In this document: piece after piece, positions 1 to 7,545 of the stretch | Position numbering within the stretch: the first letter of the stretch is position 1 | Layout of the letters: each line of letters opens with the position of its first letter | Assembly: GCA_027083355.1 (NCBI GenBank) | Contig: JALWOY010000221.1 | Coordinates: 1-36,292 of the forward strand | DNA length: 36,292 bases | Direction: 5' to 3' | Source: Phycisphaerales bacterium | GTDB taxonomy: Bacteria > Planctomycetota > Phycisphaerae > Phycisphaerales > UBA1924 | Position numbers and translations under genes: made by a program | The notes under the pieces: generated by a model | Told to the model about the DNA's origin: nothing | Seen by the model: the letters and a program-made list of their open reading frames with translations, nothing else | Databases searched by the model: none

Positions 1-18
1 GGGGTGCTCCGGGGTTGC

Positions 19-1365
19 TCAGCGGGCGGTGAGGATGTGCCCGACGGCGGCGGGGAGGTCGTCGAGCACGGGGGTCCCGGGGAACCGGGCGAGGGTGTCC
101 TGCTCGTTCGCGGCGCCCAGCCCCGTGCGCACGAGCACGCCCCGGCAGCCGGCCCGGCTCGCGGCCTCGATATCGCGTGCCGCGTCGCCGACAAACCAGG
201 AGCGGGCGAGATCGAGGTGCAGTTCATCCGCGGCCCGGCGCAGCAACGCGGGCGAGGGTTTGGCGTCGGCGGTGTCGCGGTACATGGGCATCACAGCCTC
301 GGCTCCCGCGCCCAGCGAGGCGTACACCGCGTCGATCCGTGCCCCGTCGGCGGCGAGCAGGCGGTGCATGCGGTCGTGCACATGCCGGACGATCTCGTGC
401 GGCACGAACCCCTTGCCGACGCAGGACTGGCGGGTCTGCACGACGACGGCGTAGCCCGCGTCGTTGAGCCGGCGGATCGCGGCGCCGACACCGGGCAGGA
501 GGCGGAAGCGCTCGGGGCCGAAGCGGTAGGCGGGCAAGTCGTTGATTGTGCCGTCGCGGTCGAGGAAGACGGCGGGGCGCACGGGGCGGTCGGGGTCGAG
601 GGCGTGGTCTTGGAAGGTGACGGGGGTGTCCGTCTGGATATCGAAGACGCGGAAGCGGTGGGGGTGTTCGCAGAAGCTGGGCGTGACGGCGAAGAGGGTT
701 CGGCCGTGGACTTCGGGGGGCGGGGGTTTGTGGTCGTGCCCCGAGAGGCAGAGGCGGACGTGGGGCGAGGTGCTGAGACGCCGGGTCATTTCTTCGCACT
801 CGGTGTAGTTGTGCGGGTAGCGGTGGCCGATGGTGGGGGCGATGACGTAGTGCTGGAGGTGGACCTGCGGCGTCGAGTCGTCGGCGAGGGCGTCGAGCCA
901 GCGGTCGCGTTCGGGGTGGAAGCGGCGGGGGGTGTGGCCCTCGGCGCCGATGGTGTGCTCGCGGTCGCAGAAGCGGATGACGCGGACGCCGGCGATGGTG
1001 CGCTGGTTGTCGTCGGGGTCGAAGACGCGCCACATCGCGGGTTCGAAATCGTGGTTGCCGGGCAGGACGAAGTATGGCAGCCCGGCGCCGTCGAGGACGC
1101 CGCGGATGAGGCGGTAGTCCATCTCGGCGCGTTCGGCCCAGAAGGCTGGCTCGTCGGGCTCGAAACCGGGGAACGCGTTGTAGAGGAAGGTGGGCACGTC
1201 GAGCAGATCGCCCGTGACGGCGACGGTGTCGCAGCCGAGGTCTTTCATGCGGGCGAGGCACTCGGCCAGGCGGTCGGGCATTTCGCGGCTGAGCCTGCCG
1301 GGCTTGGCGGCGACGCCGGGCATGTGGGCGCGTGCGTGGAGGTCGGTGACGTGGCCGAGGCGCAT
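19..1365 (-). CDS. Metallophosphoesterase fused to HAD-IIIA phosphatase
   Basis: The 448-residue product joins two phosphatase folds. Residues 1-255 are a calcineurin-type metallophosphoesterase: D8-x-H10, GDLLD (D53), GNHD (N104-H105) and SGHDH (H210, H212) are the metal ligands. Residues 265-448 are a HAD domain of the histidinol-phosphate/heptose-bisphosphate phosphatase type: FLDRDGT (nucleophile D269, acid D271), a lysine in AKPSP, and VGDAARD. The cysteine zinc loop of GmhB is absent, so heptose bisphosphatase activity is not assured. The start at 1365 was chosen because it lies seven codons before the DxH motif; an in-frame start at 1470 would add 35 low-complexity residues. No clear Shine-Dalgarno is seen at either. 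No signal peptide, so probably cytoplasmic. The substrate is unknown. Confidence 0.85.
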   Translation of the reverse strand: MRLGHVTDLHARAHMPGVAAKPGRLSREMPDRLAECLARMKDLGCDTVAVTGDLLDVPTFLYNAFPGFEPDEPAFWAERAEMDYRLIRGVLDGAGLPYFVLPGNHDFEPAMWRVFDPDDNQRTIAGVRVIRFCDREHTIGAEGHTPRRFHPERDRWLDALADDSTPQVHLQHYVIAPTIGHRYPHNYTECEEMTRRLSTSPHVRLCLSGHDHKPPPPEVHGRTLFAVTPSFCEHPHRFRVFDIQTDTPVTFQDHALDPDRPVRPAVFLDRDGTINDLPAYRFGPERFRLLPGVGAAIRRLNDAGYAVVVQTRQSCVGKGFVPHEIVRHVHDRMHRLLAADGARIDAVYASLGAGAEAVMPMYRDTADAKPSPALLRRAADELHLDLARSWFVGDAARDIEAASRAGCRGVLVRTGLGAANEQDTLARFPGTPVLDDLPAAVGHILTAR

Positions 1366-1687
1366 GTGTATCTGTAGGCCGGGGGTGGGGGTGAACGGCG
1401 GGTTTCGGGTTTTCCCGGCGGCGAAGGCGGGCGTGTGGGGAAGCCGAGGGCGGTCGGTGTCGATTTGCACTCTTCGGTCGGTGATGCAGCCGTGGGCGAG
1501 AATAAAGAAGCCCCGGCCCTGTCCGCGCTGGCGGGAGAGGGGAGACGGACACGTTCTTCGGATGTTGCGGGGTGGTCCACGGCGCGCGGCGTCGGCGGGG
1601 GATGGGTTTCACATTCCTCGCTGTGTTATGCTGTGTCGATCGGTGCGTTTGGAAGAACAAGTCGAGTGCGTTTCGAAAGGAGTGCCC
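1366..1687. other. Divergent intergenic region with possible repeat fragment
   Basis: This gap separates two divergently read genes and should hold both promoters. No convincing -35/-10 pair was found. Around 1507-1550 the sequence (GAAGCCCC, GGCCCT, then a GC-rich hairpin ending GGGAGAGGGGAG) resembles the right end of the large repeats at 19491 and 35291, so it may be a decayed fragment of that element. Confidence 0.3.
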
Positions 1688-1984
1688 ATGTCTGAAGCCG
1701 ACGCCCGCACGATGATGATATATGACATCAAGAAGAAGTCGATGGTTCTGGCGTATCTATTCTGGTTGTTTCTCGGGTCTTTTGGCGCTCATCGTTTCTA
1801 TCTTGGGCGGACAGGCAGCGCGATTGTGATGCTGTGCCTCTCGCTGGTTTCGTCTGTCCTGACTGTCGTCTTCATCGGGTTCCTCGGTTTGGCCGTCGTG
1901 GGGATCTGGTGGCTCATCGACGCGTTCCTGGTCTATTCGATGGTCAACGAGCACAACCTGCGTTTGGCGGAGCAGCTCGCTTGA
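1688..1984 (+). CDS. TM2 domain-containing membrane protein
   Basis: A 98-residue inner-membrane protein with a typical TM2 domain: a basic cytoplasmic stretch (DIKKKS), a first helix (LAYLFWLFLGSFG), the hallmark turn AHRFYLGR, a second long hydrophobic segment, and the closing GIWWLIDAFL. The start at 1688 is preceded by GAAAGGAG at 1675-1682, a good Shine-Dalgarno with five bases of spacing; the longer upstream in-frame extension is not protein-like. TM2 proteins are widespread and mostly without known function. It stands alone, with its own upstream region. Confidence 0.9.
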   Translation: MSEADARTMMIYDIKKKSMVLAYLFWLFLGSFGAHRFYLGRTGSAIVMLCLSLVSSVLTVVFIGFLGLAVVGIWWLIDAFLVYSMVNEHNLRLAEQLA

Positions 1985-2161
1985 AACCGGACGGGCCTTC
2001 ACCCGCCGGTTCGCCGCGATGCGCCGATCGTTCGGCTATGGCTCTGTCGTTCAGTTCCTGGGCGGCATATGCGCGATGTCTGTTGCAATTGACAAGGGTG
2101 GTATCATGGCACCCGAATCTGGTCCGGATGGATATCGGGCATGTTTGAAAGGAAGAGAATC

Positions 2162-2491
2162 GTGGACCGCAACATGTATCGCAGCATCGGCGCCGTGACC
2201 GGATTCATTCTTGCTGCGGGGGCATCGGCGCAGCCTTTGGAGATTTCCTCATACACCATCGACGGCGGCGGGGGGACATCGACCGGCGGGTCGTTCACGC
2301 TCTCGGGCACCATCGGCCAGCACGATGCCGGCGGACCCATGACCGGCGGCGCGTTCGAGCTGACCGGCGGCTTCTGGGCCGGCGTGGGCGCGACGGGGTG
2401 CAATGTCGCGGACCTCACCGAGCCGTTCGGGGTGCTCGATCTCGCCGATATCACGGCGTTCGTGTCCGCGTTCCTCGCGGGCTGCCCGTAA
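2162..2491 (+). CDS. Small secreted protein with a single GC-type dockerin repeat
   Basis: Read from a GTG at 2162, preceded by AAAGGAAGAG at 2148-2157, it encodes 109 residues; an ATG at 2141 would add seven. It opens with a signal peptide (MYRSIGAVTGFILAAGASA-Q), followed by a glycine/threonine-rich beta-type stretch (SSYTIDGGGG, GGSFTLSGTIGQ, GGAFELTGGFWAG). It ends with one dockerin-like unit between two cysteines (CNVADLTEPFGVLDLADI ... AGCP). Other proteins here carry two such units, so this is half of the usual module. The TIGG/FWAG stretch is typical of secreted planctomycete proteins of unknown role. It converges on tmRNA, leaving 19 bases between. Confidence 0.75.
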   Translation: MDRNMYRSIGAVTGFILAAGASAQPLEISSYTIDGGGGTSTGGSFTLSGTIGQHDAGGPMTGGAFELTGGFWAGVGATGCNVADLTEPFGVLDLADITAFVSAFLAGCP

Positions 2492-2510
2492 TCAGTGTCA
2501 AAATGAAAAA

Positions 2511-2858
2511 TGGAGCCGGGGGGAATCGAACCCCCGTCCCGAAACAGTCAGCAAGCGGCTTCTACGCGTGTAGTCCGTTGTTTCATCTCAGCCTCAAGGG
2601 CGGGAACGGACACCCTCCCTCTCGGCCCAGCGCCCGGTGAACCTCCTCGCCGTCTTGCCCGGGTGCACCGCAAGACGACCAGCCCGATGTCATCGATCCC
2701 CCGCCCCATCGGGCGTCAGGCGGGAGACGCGCGGCCTCAGGCCGCGAGAGCGTACTGCGGTTCGGCAGTTATAAAAGATGCGTGCTTTTTACGTGGCCAG
2801 CACGCCCCACGACGCGCCACCGCAAGCCTTCCCTGCCCGGTCGAAACCGATCGGCCCC
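2511..2858 (-). ncRNA. ssrA: tmRNA (transfer-messenger RNA)
   Basis: Rescues stalled ribosomes and tags the unfinished protein. On the minus strand the 5' end reads GGGGCCGATCGGTTTCGAC and the 3' end is a T arm (GGGGGTTCGATTCCCCC) running into GGCTCCA. The two ends pair as a 6-bp acceptor stem GGGGCC/GGCTCC with one G-U. CCA is not encoded and must be added. Between them lies a reading frame for AEPQYALAA followed by TGA, entered after TTATAACT, as in other tmRNAs. At 348 bases it is a normal one-piece tmRNA. A possible -10 (TAGTAT, 2903-2898) lies about 40 bases upstream, implying a trimmed leader. Confidence 0.95.
2737..2766 (-). other. tmRNA tag reading frame (AEPQYALAA)
   Basis: Nine codons GCC-GAA-CCG-CAG-TAC-GCT-CTC-GCG-GCC and stop TGA. 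The ALAA end is the usual protease-recognition tail. The resume codon is GCC rather than the commoner GCA; this is inferred from the match of the encoded peptide to known tags. Confidence 0.85.
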
Positions 2859-2929
2859 ATATCCACTTGTCAACGCAACCCGTTGAGCTGCGGCAGGATA
2901 CTAGACCGTCGAATTGAACCCGTCTTGTG

Positions 2930-2948
2930 TGCCATCTATGAGCAAGCC
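2930..2948. repeat. 19-bp direct repeat, left copy
   Basis: TGCCATCTATGAGCAAGCC is identical to 5153-5171 in the same orientation. The next 20 bases are also partly alike (GTC-A-GGGGAAGC in both). It lies 72 bases upstream of the tmRNA 5' end. Confidence 0.85.
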
Positions 2949-3081
2949 ATTGTCGATGGGGAAGCAAGAGGTTTGTGGGATCCTCCAGCGATCTGTTCGG
3001 CATCGCCTCTCGGCCCGCCATGAGTTGGGATCCGGCCGGCCCCATTCGCGGCCTCGGCGTACAACGCCATGTCCAACGGAA

Positions 3082-3123
3082 ATCCCCTGCACCCCGTCCG
3101 GGGGTGGGGGGTTGCAGAGGGAT
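3082..3123 (-). terminator. Imperfect GC-rich hairpin after the two hypothetical genes
   Basis: Arms ATCCCCTGCACCCC and GGGGTTGCAGAGGGAT pair with two bulges. On the minus strand the hairpin follows the stop codon at 3147 by about 24 bases and is followed by ATTTCC, a poor U-run, so termination is only plausible. Confidence 0.4.
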
Positions 3124-3146
3124 GGAGTTCTCGGTTCTGGCTGGGT

Positions 3147-3773
3147 TCAGGGCCACTCCCGGCCGGGGAGGGGCGAACCGCGTAGATTTGTCGTGTCCGG
3201 CGTGTCGACGCCGATCGAGGCGAAGACCCTGTCGCGGATCTTGTCGTACTCGATCAAAGCCGCCTCGTAGCGTTCGGTGATCAGGTGGTAGCTCTGCCAG
3301 AGTTCTTGCTCGGTCATGTCCAGGGAACGGTCTGGCTTTGACTCCATGAGATAGATGGCCACAATCGCCCAGCGGGTTGGGCTGAACACGTCCTTTGATA
3401 TTGATATTGTGAGATCGGTTAGATCAGAACTAAGTTCTTTAGACGCGTTCTCCGTGGACACCAAGCTTGAGAAATACTCGAGATCGACCAGTGTTGACCG
3501 TATTTTCTTAAAGAGAGAGTTGAATGCATTCTTAAGAGCCGGTGGTCCCGCCGGTCTATGGGCGACCTCACCCGAAGGGAGTCTGCAAAAATTTAGCTCG
3601 TCCTGCACCACATCGTCGGCGAGCACGGCGGAAGCCCGGTCGCCCGGTGCGTCACGCGGGGCGTGTGCCTGCAAGCCCGGGCGGTCGAACACGATCCAGC
3701 CGAGTATTCCGGACAGCCCGGCCAATACAATGAACCAGAGCAGCTTCGCAGTGCGTTCACTTGAAACAGGCAT
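3147..3773 (-). CDS. Hypothetical membrane-anchored protein
   Basis: Encodes 208 residues with one N-terminal hydrophobic segment (LLWFIVLAGLSGILGWIVF) and a periplasmic-side remainder with a polar, probably helical part (NAFNSLFKKIRSTLVDLEYF, TEQELWQSYHLITERYEAAL). No family was recognised. Its ATG at 3773 shares one base with the stop of the upstream gene, so the two are almost certainly translationally coupled and may act together. Codon use and base composition are less GC-rich than the neighbours (for example 3390-3540). Confidence 0.7.
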   Translation of the reverse strand: MPVSSERTAKLLWFIVLAGLSGILGWIVFDRPGLQAHAPRDAPGDRASAVLADDVVQDELNFCRLPSGEVAHRPAGPPALKNAFNSLFKKIRSTLVDLEYFSSLVSTENASKELSSDLTDLTISISKDVFSPTRWAIVAIYLMESKPDRSLDMTEQELWQSYHLITERYEAALIEYDKIRDRVFASIGVDTPDTTNLRGSPLPGREWP

Positions 3774-4957
3774 CAATCGGCTCCTTCGACACCCTGGGCG
3801 GCGAGGAATGAAAGCCGCGACAGGGCGCGACTCGTGGAGTCATCATATCGGGCAAAATCTAGCCCGTCGAACACTTCGTCCGCGTTCAGGTCGGTCCTGG
3901 GCTCGCCGGCCGCATGATCGGCAATGTACAGCGTGCGATCCACTCCCTCGATCGCTCCGTTATTGTCGTAGTCAACGAACCATGACGGCTTGGTGTTGGC
4001 CATGATGTTGAGGTCGACGCCGGATTCAGACTGGATCACGAAATCCCCGTTCGGCGTCTCTTCGATCGGGAGATCGTACTTGAGTGGCAGGTTGAACGGC
4101 ACGCTTCCATCAGGATCAGCCGAGACGATTCTACCCGACAGACGGAGGATGCCGCGCCCGTTCGACCCGAGGATGAGCCGCGATTTGCCGACGTCCGCGT
4201 CGAGTTCAAACACCAAGGGTGTCCCCGTGATTGTCGCCGAACCGGAAGTGAGGGTGCGGACATTGAGGTCGTTCAGGGCCTTGCTTTTCCCGACAACGAA
4301 GTTGTACACGAATTCGTAGTTGCCGGCGCTGAACGTGGGCCCGCTCTCGATTTGCACGGTGTACACGCCTCGGAGAATTGTTGTCTGTTGGGCGATTACG
4401 ACACCGCCCGTGCTGCCGGTGATTGCTTCGCCAACTCCCGCGGCCGCGTCGGTGGTAGTCGCTGTGGTGGTCTCAACACCTCCGCTGCTTTGCTGGGCAG
4501 ATTCGTCGTTGAAGCCAACGGGTTCTGCGTCGATGGGAATCGAGGTAATGACGACGATCTCTCCATCCCCGACCACACTGCCTGTGTATCCGATAAGGCT
4601 TTCCGAGAGTGGCAGGTTGCCAAGATCCCGGATGATCTCTCTGATCCGATCAAGTATGTCTCTGGTCTCGTTTGTCGGGCGGTGATCGTTTTCCGCACGC
4701 TTCAGATACCACTCGATGATGCTGGTTTCCAATTCCTGGTGCCGCTGGATCGCCGCCGCTTTGCATGCGGCGTCATCGCCGCAATCAGCCAGCCATTCGG
4801 CCAACAGCTCGTCAACAAGTTCTAGCAACTCATCTCGCGTATTCTCGTCACGATCCTGTCTGCAATTGAATCCACACCCGCCCCCCGCGGTGAGAACCAA
4901 CGCGGCTGAGGCACCCATGAGCGCCTTCTGGTTCCGCAAGATGCTTTGCTTTTTCAC
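3773..4957 (-). CDS. Secreted lipoprotein-like protein with C-terminal EF-hand-like loops
   Basis: A 394-residue protein with a basic N-terminus and a hydrophobic segment ending LVLTAGGGCGF, which could be a lipoprotein signal with the cysteine as lipid anchor. Residues about 35-110 are acidic and helical with paired cysteines (DCGDDAACKA). The middle has a threonine/alanine-rich linker and beta-type sequence. The C-terminus carries two calcium-loop-like stretches, DYDNNGAIEGVDRTLYI and DLNADEVFDGLDFARY, as in dockerin or EF-hand tails. The family is not recognised. It is first of a two-gene unit and, like its partner, lower in GC than the surroundings. Confidence 0.7.
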   Translation of the reverse strand: MKKQSILRNQKALMGASAALVLTAGGGCGFNCRQDRDENTRDELLELVDELLAEWLADCGDDAACKAAAIQRHQELETSIIEWYLKRAENDHRPTNETRDILDRIREIIRDLGNLPLSESLIGYTGSVVGDGEIVVITSIPIDAEPVGFNDESAQQSSGGVETTTATTTDAAAGVGEAITGSTGGVVIAQQTTILRGVYTVQIESGPTFSAGNYEFVYNFVVGKSKALNDLNVRTLTSGSATITGTPLVFELDADVGKSRLILGSNGRGILRLSGRIVSADPDGSVPFNLPLKYDLPIEETPNGDFVIQSESGVDLNIMANTKPSWFVDYDNNGAIEGVDRTLYIADHAAGEPRTDLNADEVFDGLDFARYDDSTSRALSRLSFLAAQGVEGAD

Positions 4958-5471
4958 AGTATTGCCTCCACTGTATCTTCACGTCCATTGGTGACCTCTT
5001 CAGCACACGATGTTGAAAAGGCATTGTTGAACATGCTATCCACCGGGGGGGGCAACCGCAAATTCGTAAATTGACAATTAGATATTGAGGCAACCCGAGG
5101 CCGGGTGCCCATGACTCGGCGGGTGCTCGGTTGAATCATCACCCACCACATATGCCATCTATGAGCAAGCCGCAGTCAAGGGGGAAGCGGCTTGCTCATA
5201 GAAGGCACACACGCTACGAATGACAAATCCTCGCGTAGACCGTCACGAGGCCCGTTCGCTCGTCCAGCCGCAAAAACCGGGATCGTGCGCGCCCGATCAC
5301 CCCGTCGGGAGTGTCCCACCGAGATGATGGGAACCCCGGGCCGGGCCCGTACGGACCGATAGAGCGCCTGGGCCGGTTCATTTCAGGTCGGCGGGGTTGG
5401 GTTGACCGCATTATGCCGATATGCTCGGCAAAGGGATGGATTCTCGCGAAGACAAGACCGGAGGCGGACGG
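4958..5471. other. Divergent intergenic region
   Basis: 514 bases without a gene. It holds the 19-bp inverted repeat at 5153-5207. A TTGACA lies at 5071-5076 on the + strand but has no good -10 partner leading to a gene. The promoter for the minus-strand pair should lie in the AT-richer part near 5050-5100, and that for the plus-strand gene near 5400. Confidence 0.5.
5153..5207. repeat. 19-bp inverted repeat; its left arm is the second direct-repeat copy
   Basis: TGCCATCTATGAGCAAGCC (5153-5171) and GGCTTGCTCATAGAAGGCA (5189-5207) are inverse complements with one mismatch, spaced by 17 bases. The left arm is identical to 2930-2948. The hairpin would be very stable but has no U-run on either side. 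Confidence 0.85.
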
Positions 5472-7289
5472 ATGAATCGGTGTGCTTTGTGTGTGGTTCT
5501 TTCCATGGTTTCTCTCGGCCTGCTCCCGTCATGCTCGGCCCCCGGTTTGGCATCAAGTTCGGTCCGCCCGTCGGCCGCCGCGCCCGCGGGGCTCCGGATC
5601 GTTCCTGTCGATCCAAGCCCCCTGCCCGAAGATCGCCCGATTGCAAACCTGAACCGGCCCGAGGCCGTCGCCCGGGGCACGGCCGAGCCGAGGGTGATCG
5701 ACACGCGTACGTTCCCCGTGCAGCGGCAGATCACCGGCCCGTTCCGCGGGCCCGATTTCATCAAGCCGCACCTTGTGCCGGACCATTTCAAGCCGCGGAT
5801 TCCTCACGCCGACGTGGCCGAGCCGGTCGAGGCGCCGATGGGCACGACGCGTCCGGGGTTCGTCGTCGATCCGGGTTCGATCACGCAGTTCTCCGGTCTC
5901 GACCGGACCGGCTGGGTCCCGCCCGATCCGGCGCTGGCGGTGGGGCCGAACCATGTGCTGATCACCGTGAACCAGTCGATCGCGTGGTACACGAAAGCGG
6001 GGGTGTTGCAGTTCTCGGCCGCGCTCGGCTCGCCCGGCTCGCCGGGGTTTTTCGAGCCGGTCGGGGCGGGGAATTTCACGTTCGACCCGAAGTGTTTTTA
6101 TGACCACGACGCGGGCCGGTTCGTCGTGCTCGCGCTCGAGGTGTACACCGACGCCCAGACCGCGTACATCACCATCGCCGTCTCCGACGACGACGACCCC
6201 AACGGCGTCTGGTACGCCTACCGCACCGACGCGGTCGTCCAGGTCGACGACACGACGTTCTGGTGGGACTACCCCGGGTTCGGCTTCGACGCGCAGGGCT
6301 ACTACGTCACCGGCAACCTGTTCGGCCTCAACCAGAACGGTTGGGCCGGCGTCGGTTTCCGATGCTTCGACAAGGCCCCGATGCTCACCGGTTCGCCGGC
6401 GGTCTTTTTCACGCTCCGCGGGGCCGGGGCGGGTTCGGTGCAGGTCGCGCAGCATTTCGGCTCGAACAACGCGGCGTATTTCGTCGAGACGGAGAGCGAT
6501 GTCGCGCTGCGGATCCACGCCATCACCAATCCGGTCACGAACCCGTCCAAGCAGTCTTTCCGTTTGCCCGTCGGGGCTTTCAGCGGCCCGGCCGGTGCGC
6601 CCGTGCAGGGCGGCGGCAATCTCTCCGTGGTTGATTCGCGGATCATGAACGCCCAGTGGCGCGACGGCCGGTTGCTGACAACCCACCACGTCTCGATCGG
6701 GGGCGTCACCAAGCCGCGGTGGTACGACATCGCCCTCAACGGCTGGCCCGAATCGGGAACCCCGACGCTCACGCAGGCCGGCATCGCCGACCCCGGCGCC
6801 GGTGTCTACGGCTTCTTCCCCGCGATCTATTCCAACGACGCCGGCGAGGTCGGTCTCGTGTTCGGCACCAGCGCGCCCGACCGGCCCGTCGGGATGGTCG
6901 TCACCGGACGTGTGGATACCGACCAGCCCGGCACGATGGCCGAACCGGCGGATGTCCGCATCAGCCCGGTCGGCGGCAGCGACGGCCGATGGGGCGACTA
7001 CTACGACATCGCCCTCGACCCGACCGACGGCGAGACGTTCTGGGTCATCGGCGAGACCGAAGAACCCGGCATCGGGTGGGACACACGGATCGCCAGTTTC
7101 CGCATCGGTGAGCCGTGCCTCGCCGACCTCGCTGAGCCGTTCGGGGTGCTCGATCTGGCCGACATTAATCTGTTCATCATCGGGTTCCAGCTCGGCCTGC
7201 CCGAGGTTGATTTTGCCGAGCCTTTCGGCGTGTTCGACCTCGCCGACATCGCCGCATTCCTCGACAGCTTCGCGACCGGCTGCAACTGA
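5472..7289 (+). CDS. Secreted lipoprotein with a double GC-type dockerin
   Basis: 605 residues from the ATG at 5472, preceded by GGAGG at 5460-5464. The N-terminus is a lipoprotein signal (VVLSMVSLGLLPSC, lipobox LPSC), followed by a proline/alanine-rich linker. The large central part (about residues 130-545) looks like a beta-propeller or jelly-roll surface protein: FSGLDRTGWVPPDPALAVG, NHVLITVNQSIAWY and RWGDYYDIALDPTDG are visible landmarks, the last like an active-site-free sialidase repeat. The C-terminus has two dockerin-like units, DLAEPFGVLDLADI and DFAEPFGVFDLADI, bracketed by cysteines. A surface or cell-envelope role is likely; the function is unknown. Confidence 0.8.
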   Translation: MNRCALCVVLSMVSLGLLPSCSAPGLASSSVRPSAAAPAGLRIVPVDPSPLPEDRPIANLNRPEAVARGTAEPRVIDTRTFPVQRQITGPFRGPDFIKPHLVPDHFKPRIPHADVAEPVEAPMGTTRPGFVVDPGSITQFSGLDRTGWVPPDPALAVGPNHVLITVNQSIAWYTKAGVLQFSAALGSPGSPGFFEPVGAGNFTFDPKCFYDHDAGRFVVLALEVYTDAQTAYITIAVSDDDDPNGVWYAYRTDAVVQVDDTTFWWDYPGFGFDAQGYYVTGNLFGLNQNGWAGVGFRCFDKAPMLTGSPAVFFTLRGAGAGSVQVAQHFGSNNAAYFVETESDVALRIHAITNPVTNPSKQSFRLPVGAFSGPAGAPVQGGGNLSVVDSRIMNAQWRDGRLLTTHHVSIGGVTKPRWYDIALNGWPESGTPTLTQAGIADPGAGVYGFFPAIYSNDAGEVGLVFGTSAPDRPVGMVVTGRVDTDQPGTMAEPADVRISPVGGSDGRWGDYYDIALDPTDGETFWVIGETEEPGIGWDTRIASFRIGEPCLADLAEPFGVLDLADINLFIIGFQLGLPEVDFAEPFGVFDLADIAAFLDSFATGCN

Positions 7290-7325
7290 TCCCCGAGCGG
7301 GTCCCCGAGCGGGTCCCCGAGCGGG
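7290..7325. repeat. 12-bp tandem repeat, three copies
   Basis: TCCCCGAGCGGG is repeated exactly three times directly after the stop codon of the dockerin lipoprotein. Each unit contains the self-complementary CCCCGAGCGGG, so neighbouring units can form alternative hairpins. It may act as a weak terminator or be a slippage product. Confidence 0.9.
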
Positions 7326-7442
7326 GCCGAAACGCCGACATTTATCCCGGGGCATCGGGTCGTCTCGCGTGGTTATGCGATCGAGATACAAACAAAGCGC
7401 GCTCTATCTTGGATTTACTCCAATTCTTTTTTGGCGGATCCG

Positions 7443-7469
7443 TTGACATACATCTTGATCCGTTATTAT
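7443..7469 (+). promoter_or_regulatory. Candidate sigma-70 promoter of the octaheme cytochrome operon
   Basis: A perfect -35 TTGACA (7443-7448) is followed after 15 bases by TATTAT (7464-7469); the spacing is slightly short. It lies in an AT-rich patch about 76 bases upstream of the cytochrome start. Predicted from sequence only. Confidence 0.5.
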
Positions 7470-7545
7470 TCCTTTGGCGTTGCACGCCGGCGTTTCGGGG
7501 CTCGGCCGATGAGTTGCGACCCCGTTTCGTGAAAAGGAGTCCGTG

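Noticed and set aside
2511-2545. tRNA on the minus strand suggested by the T-arm GGTTCGATTCC
   Set aside because: No anticodon arm follows; it is the 3' half of the tmRNA, whose 5' half and tag were found.
2868-2873. TTGACA on the minus strand as tmRNA promoter
   Set aside because: It lies only nine bases before the mature 5' end, too close for a -35 box.
5071-5076. TTGACA on the plus strand as promoter of the dockerin lipoprotein
   Set aside because: No suitable -10 follows and the start codon is about 400 bases away, beyond a strong hairpin.
7290-7325. CRISPR-like short repeats
   Set aside because: The 12-bp units are contiguous with no spacers and no cas genes are present.
5553-7391. 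Long open frame on the minus strand opposite the dockerin lipoprotein
   Set aside because: It is the high-GC mirror of a real gene: arginine/glycine/aspartate-rich, no domain, and the opposite strand has signal peptide, ribosome site and dockerin.
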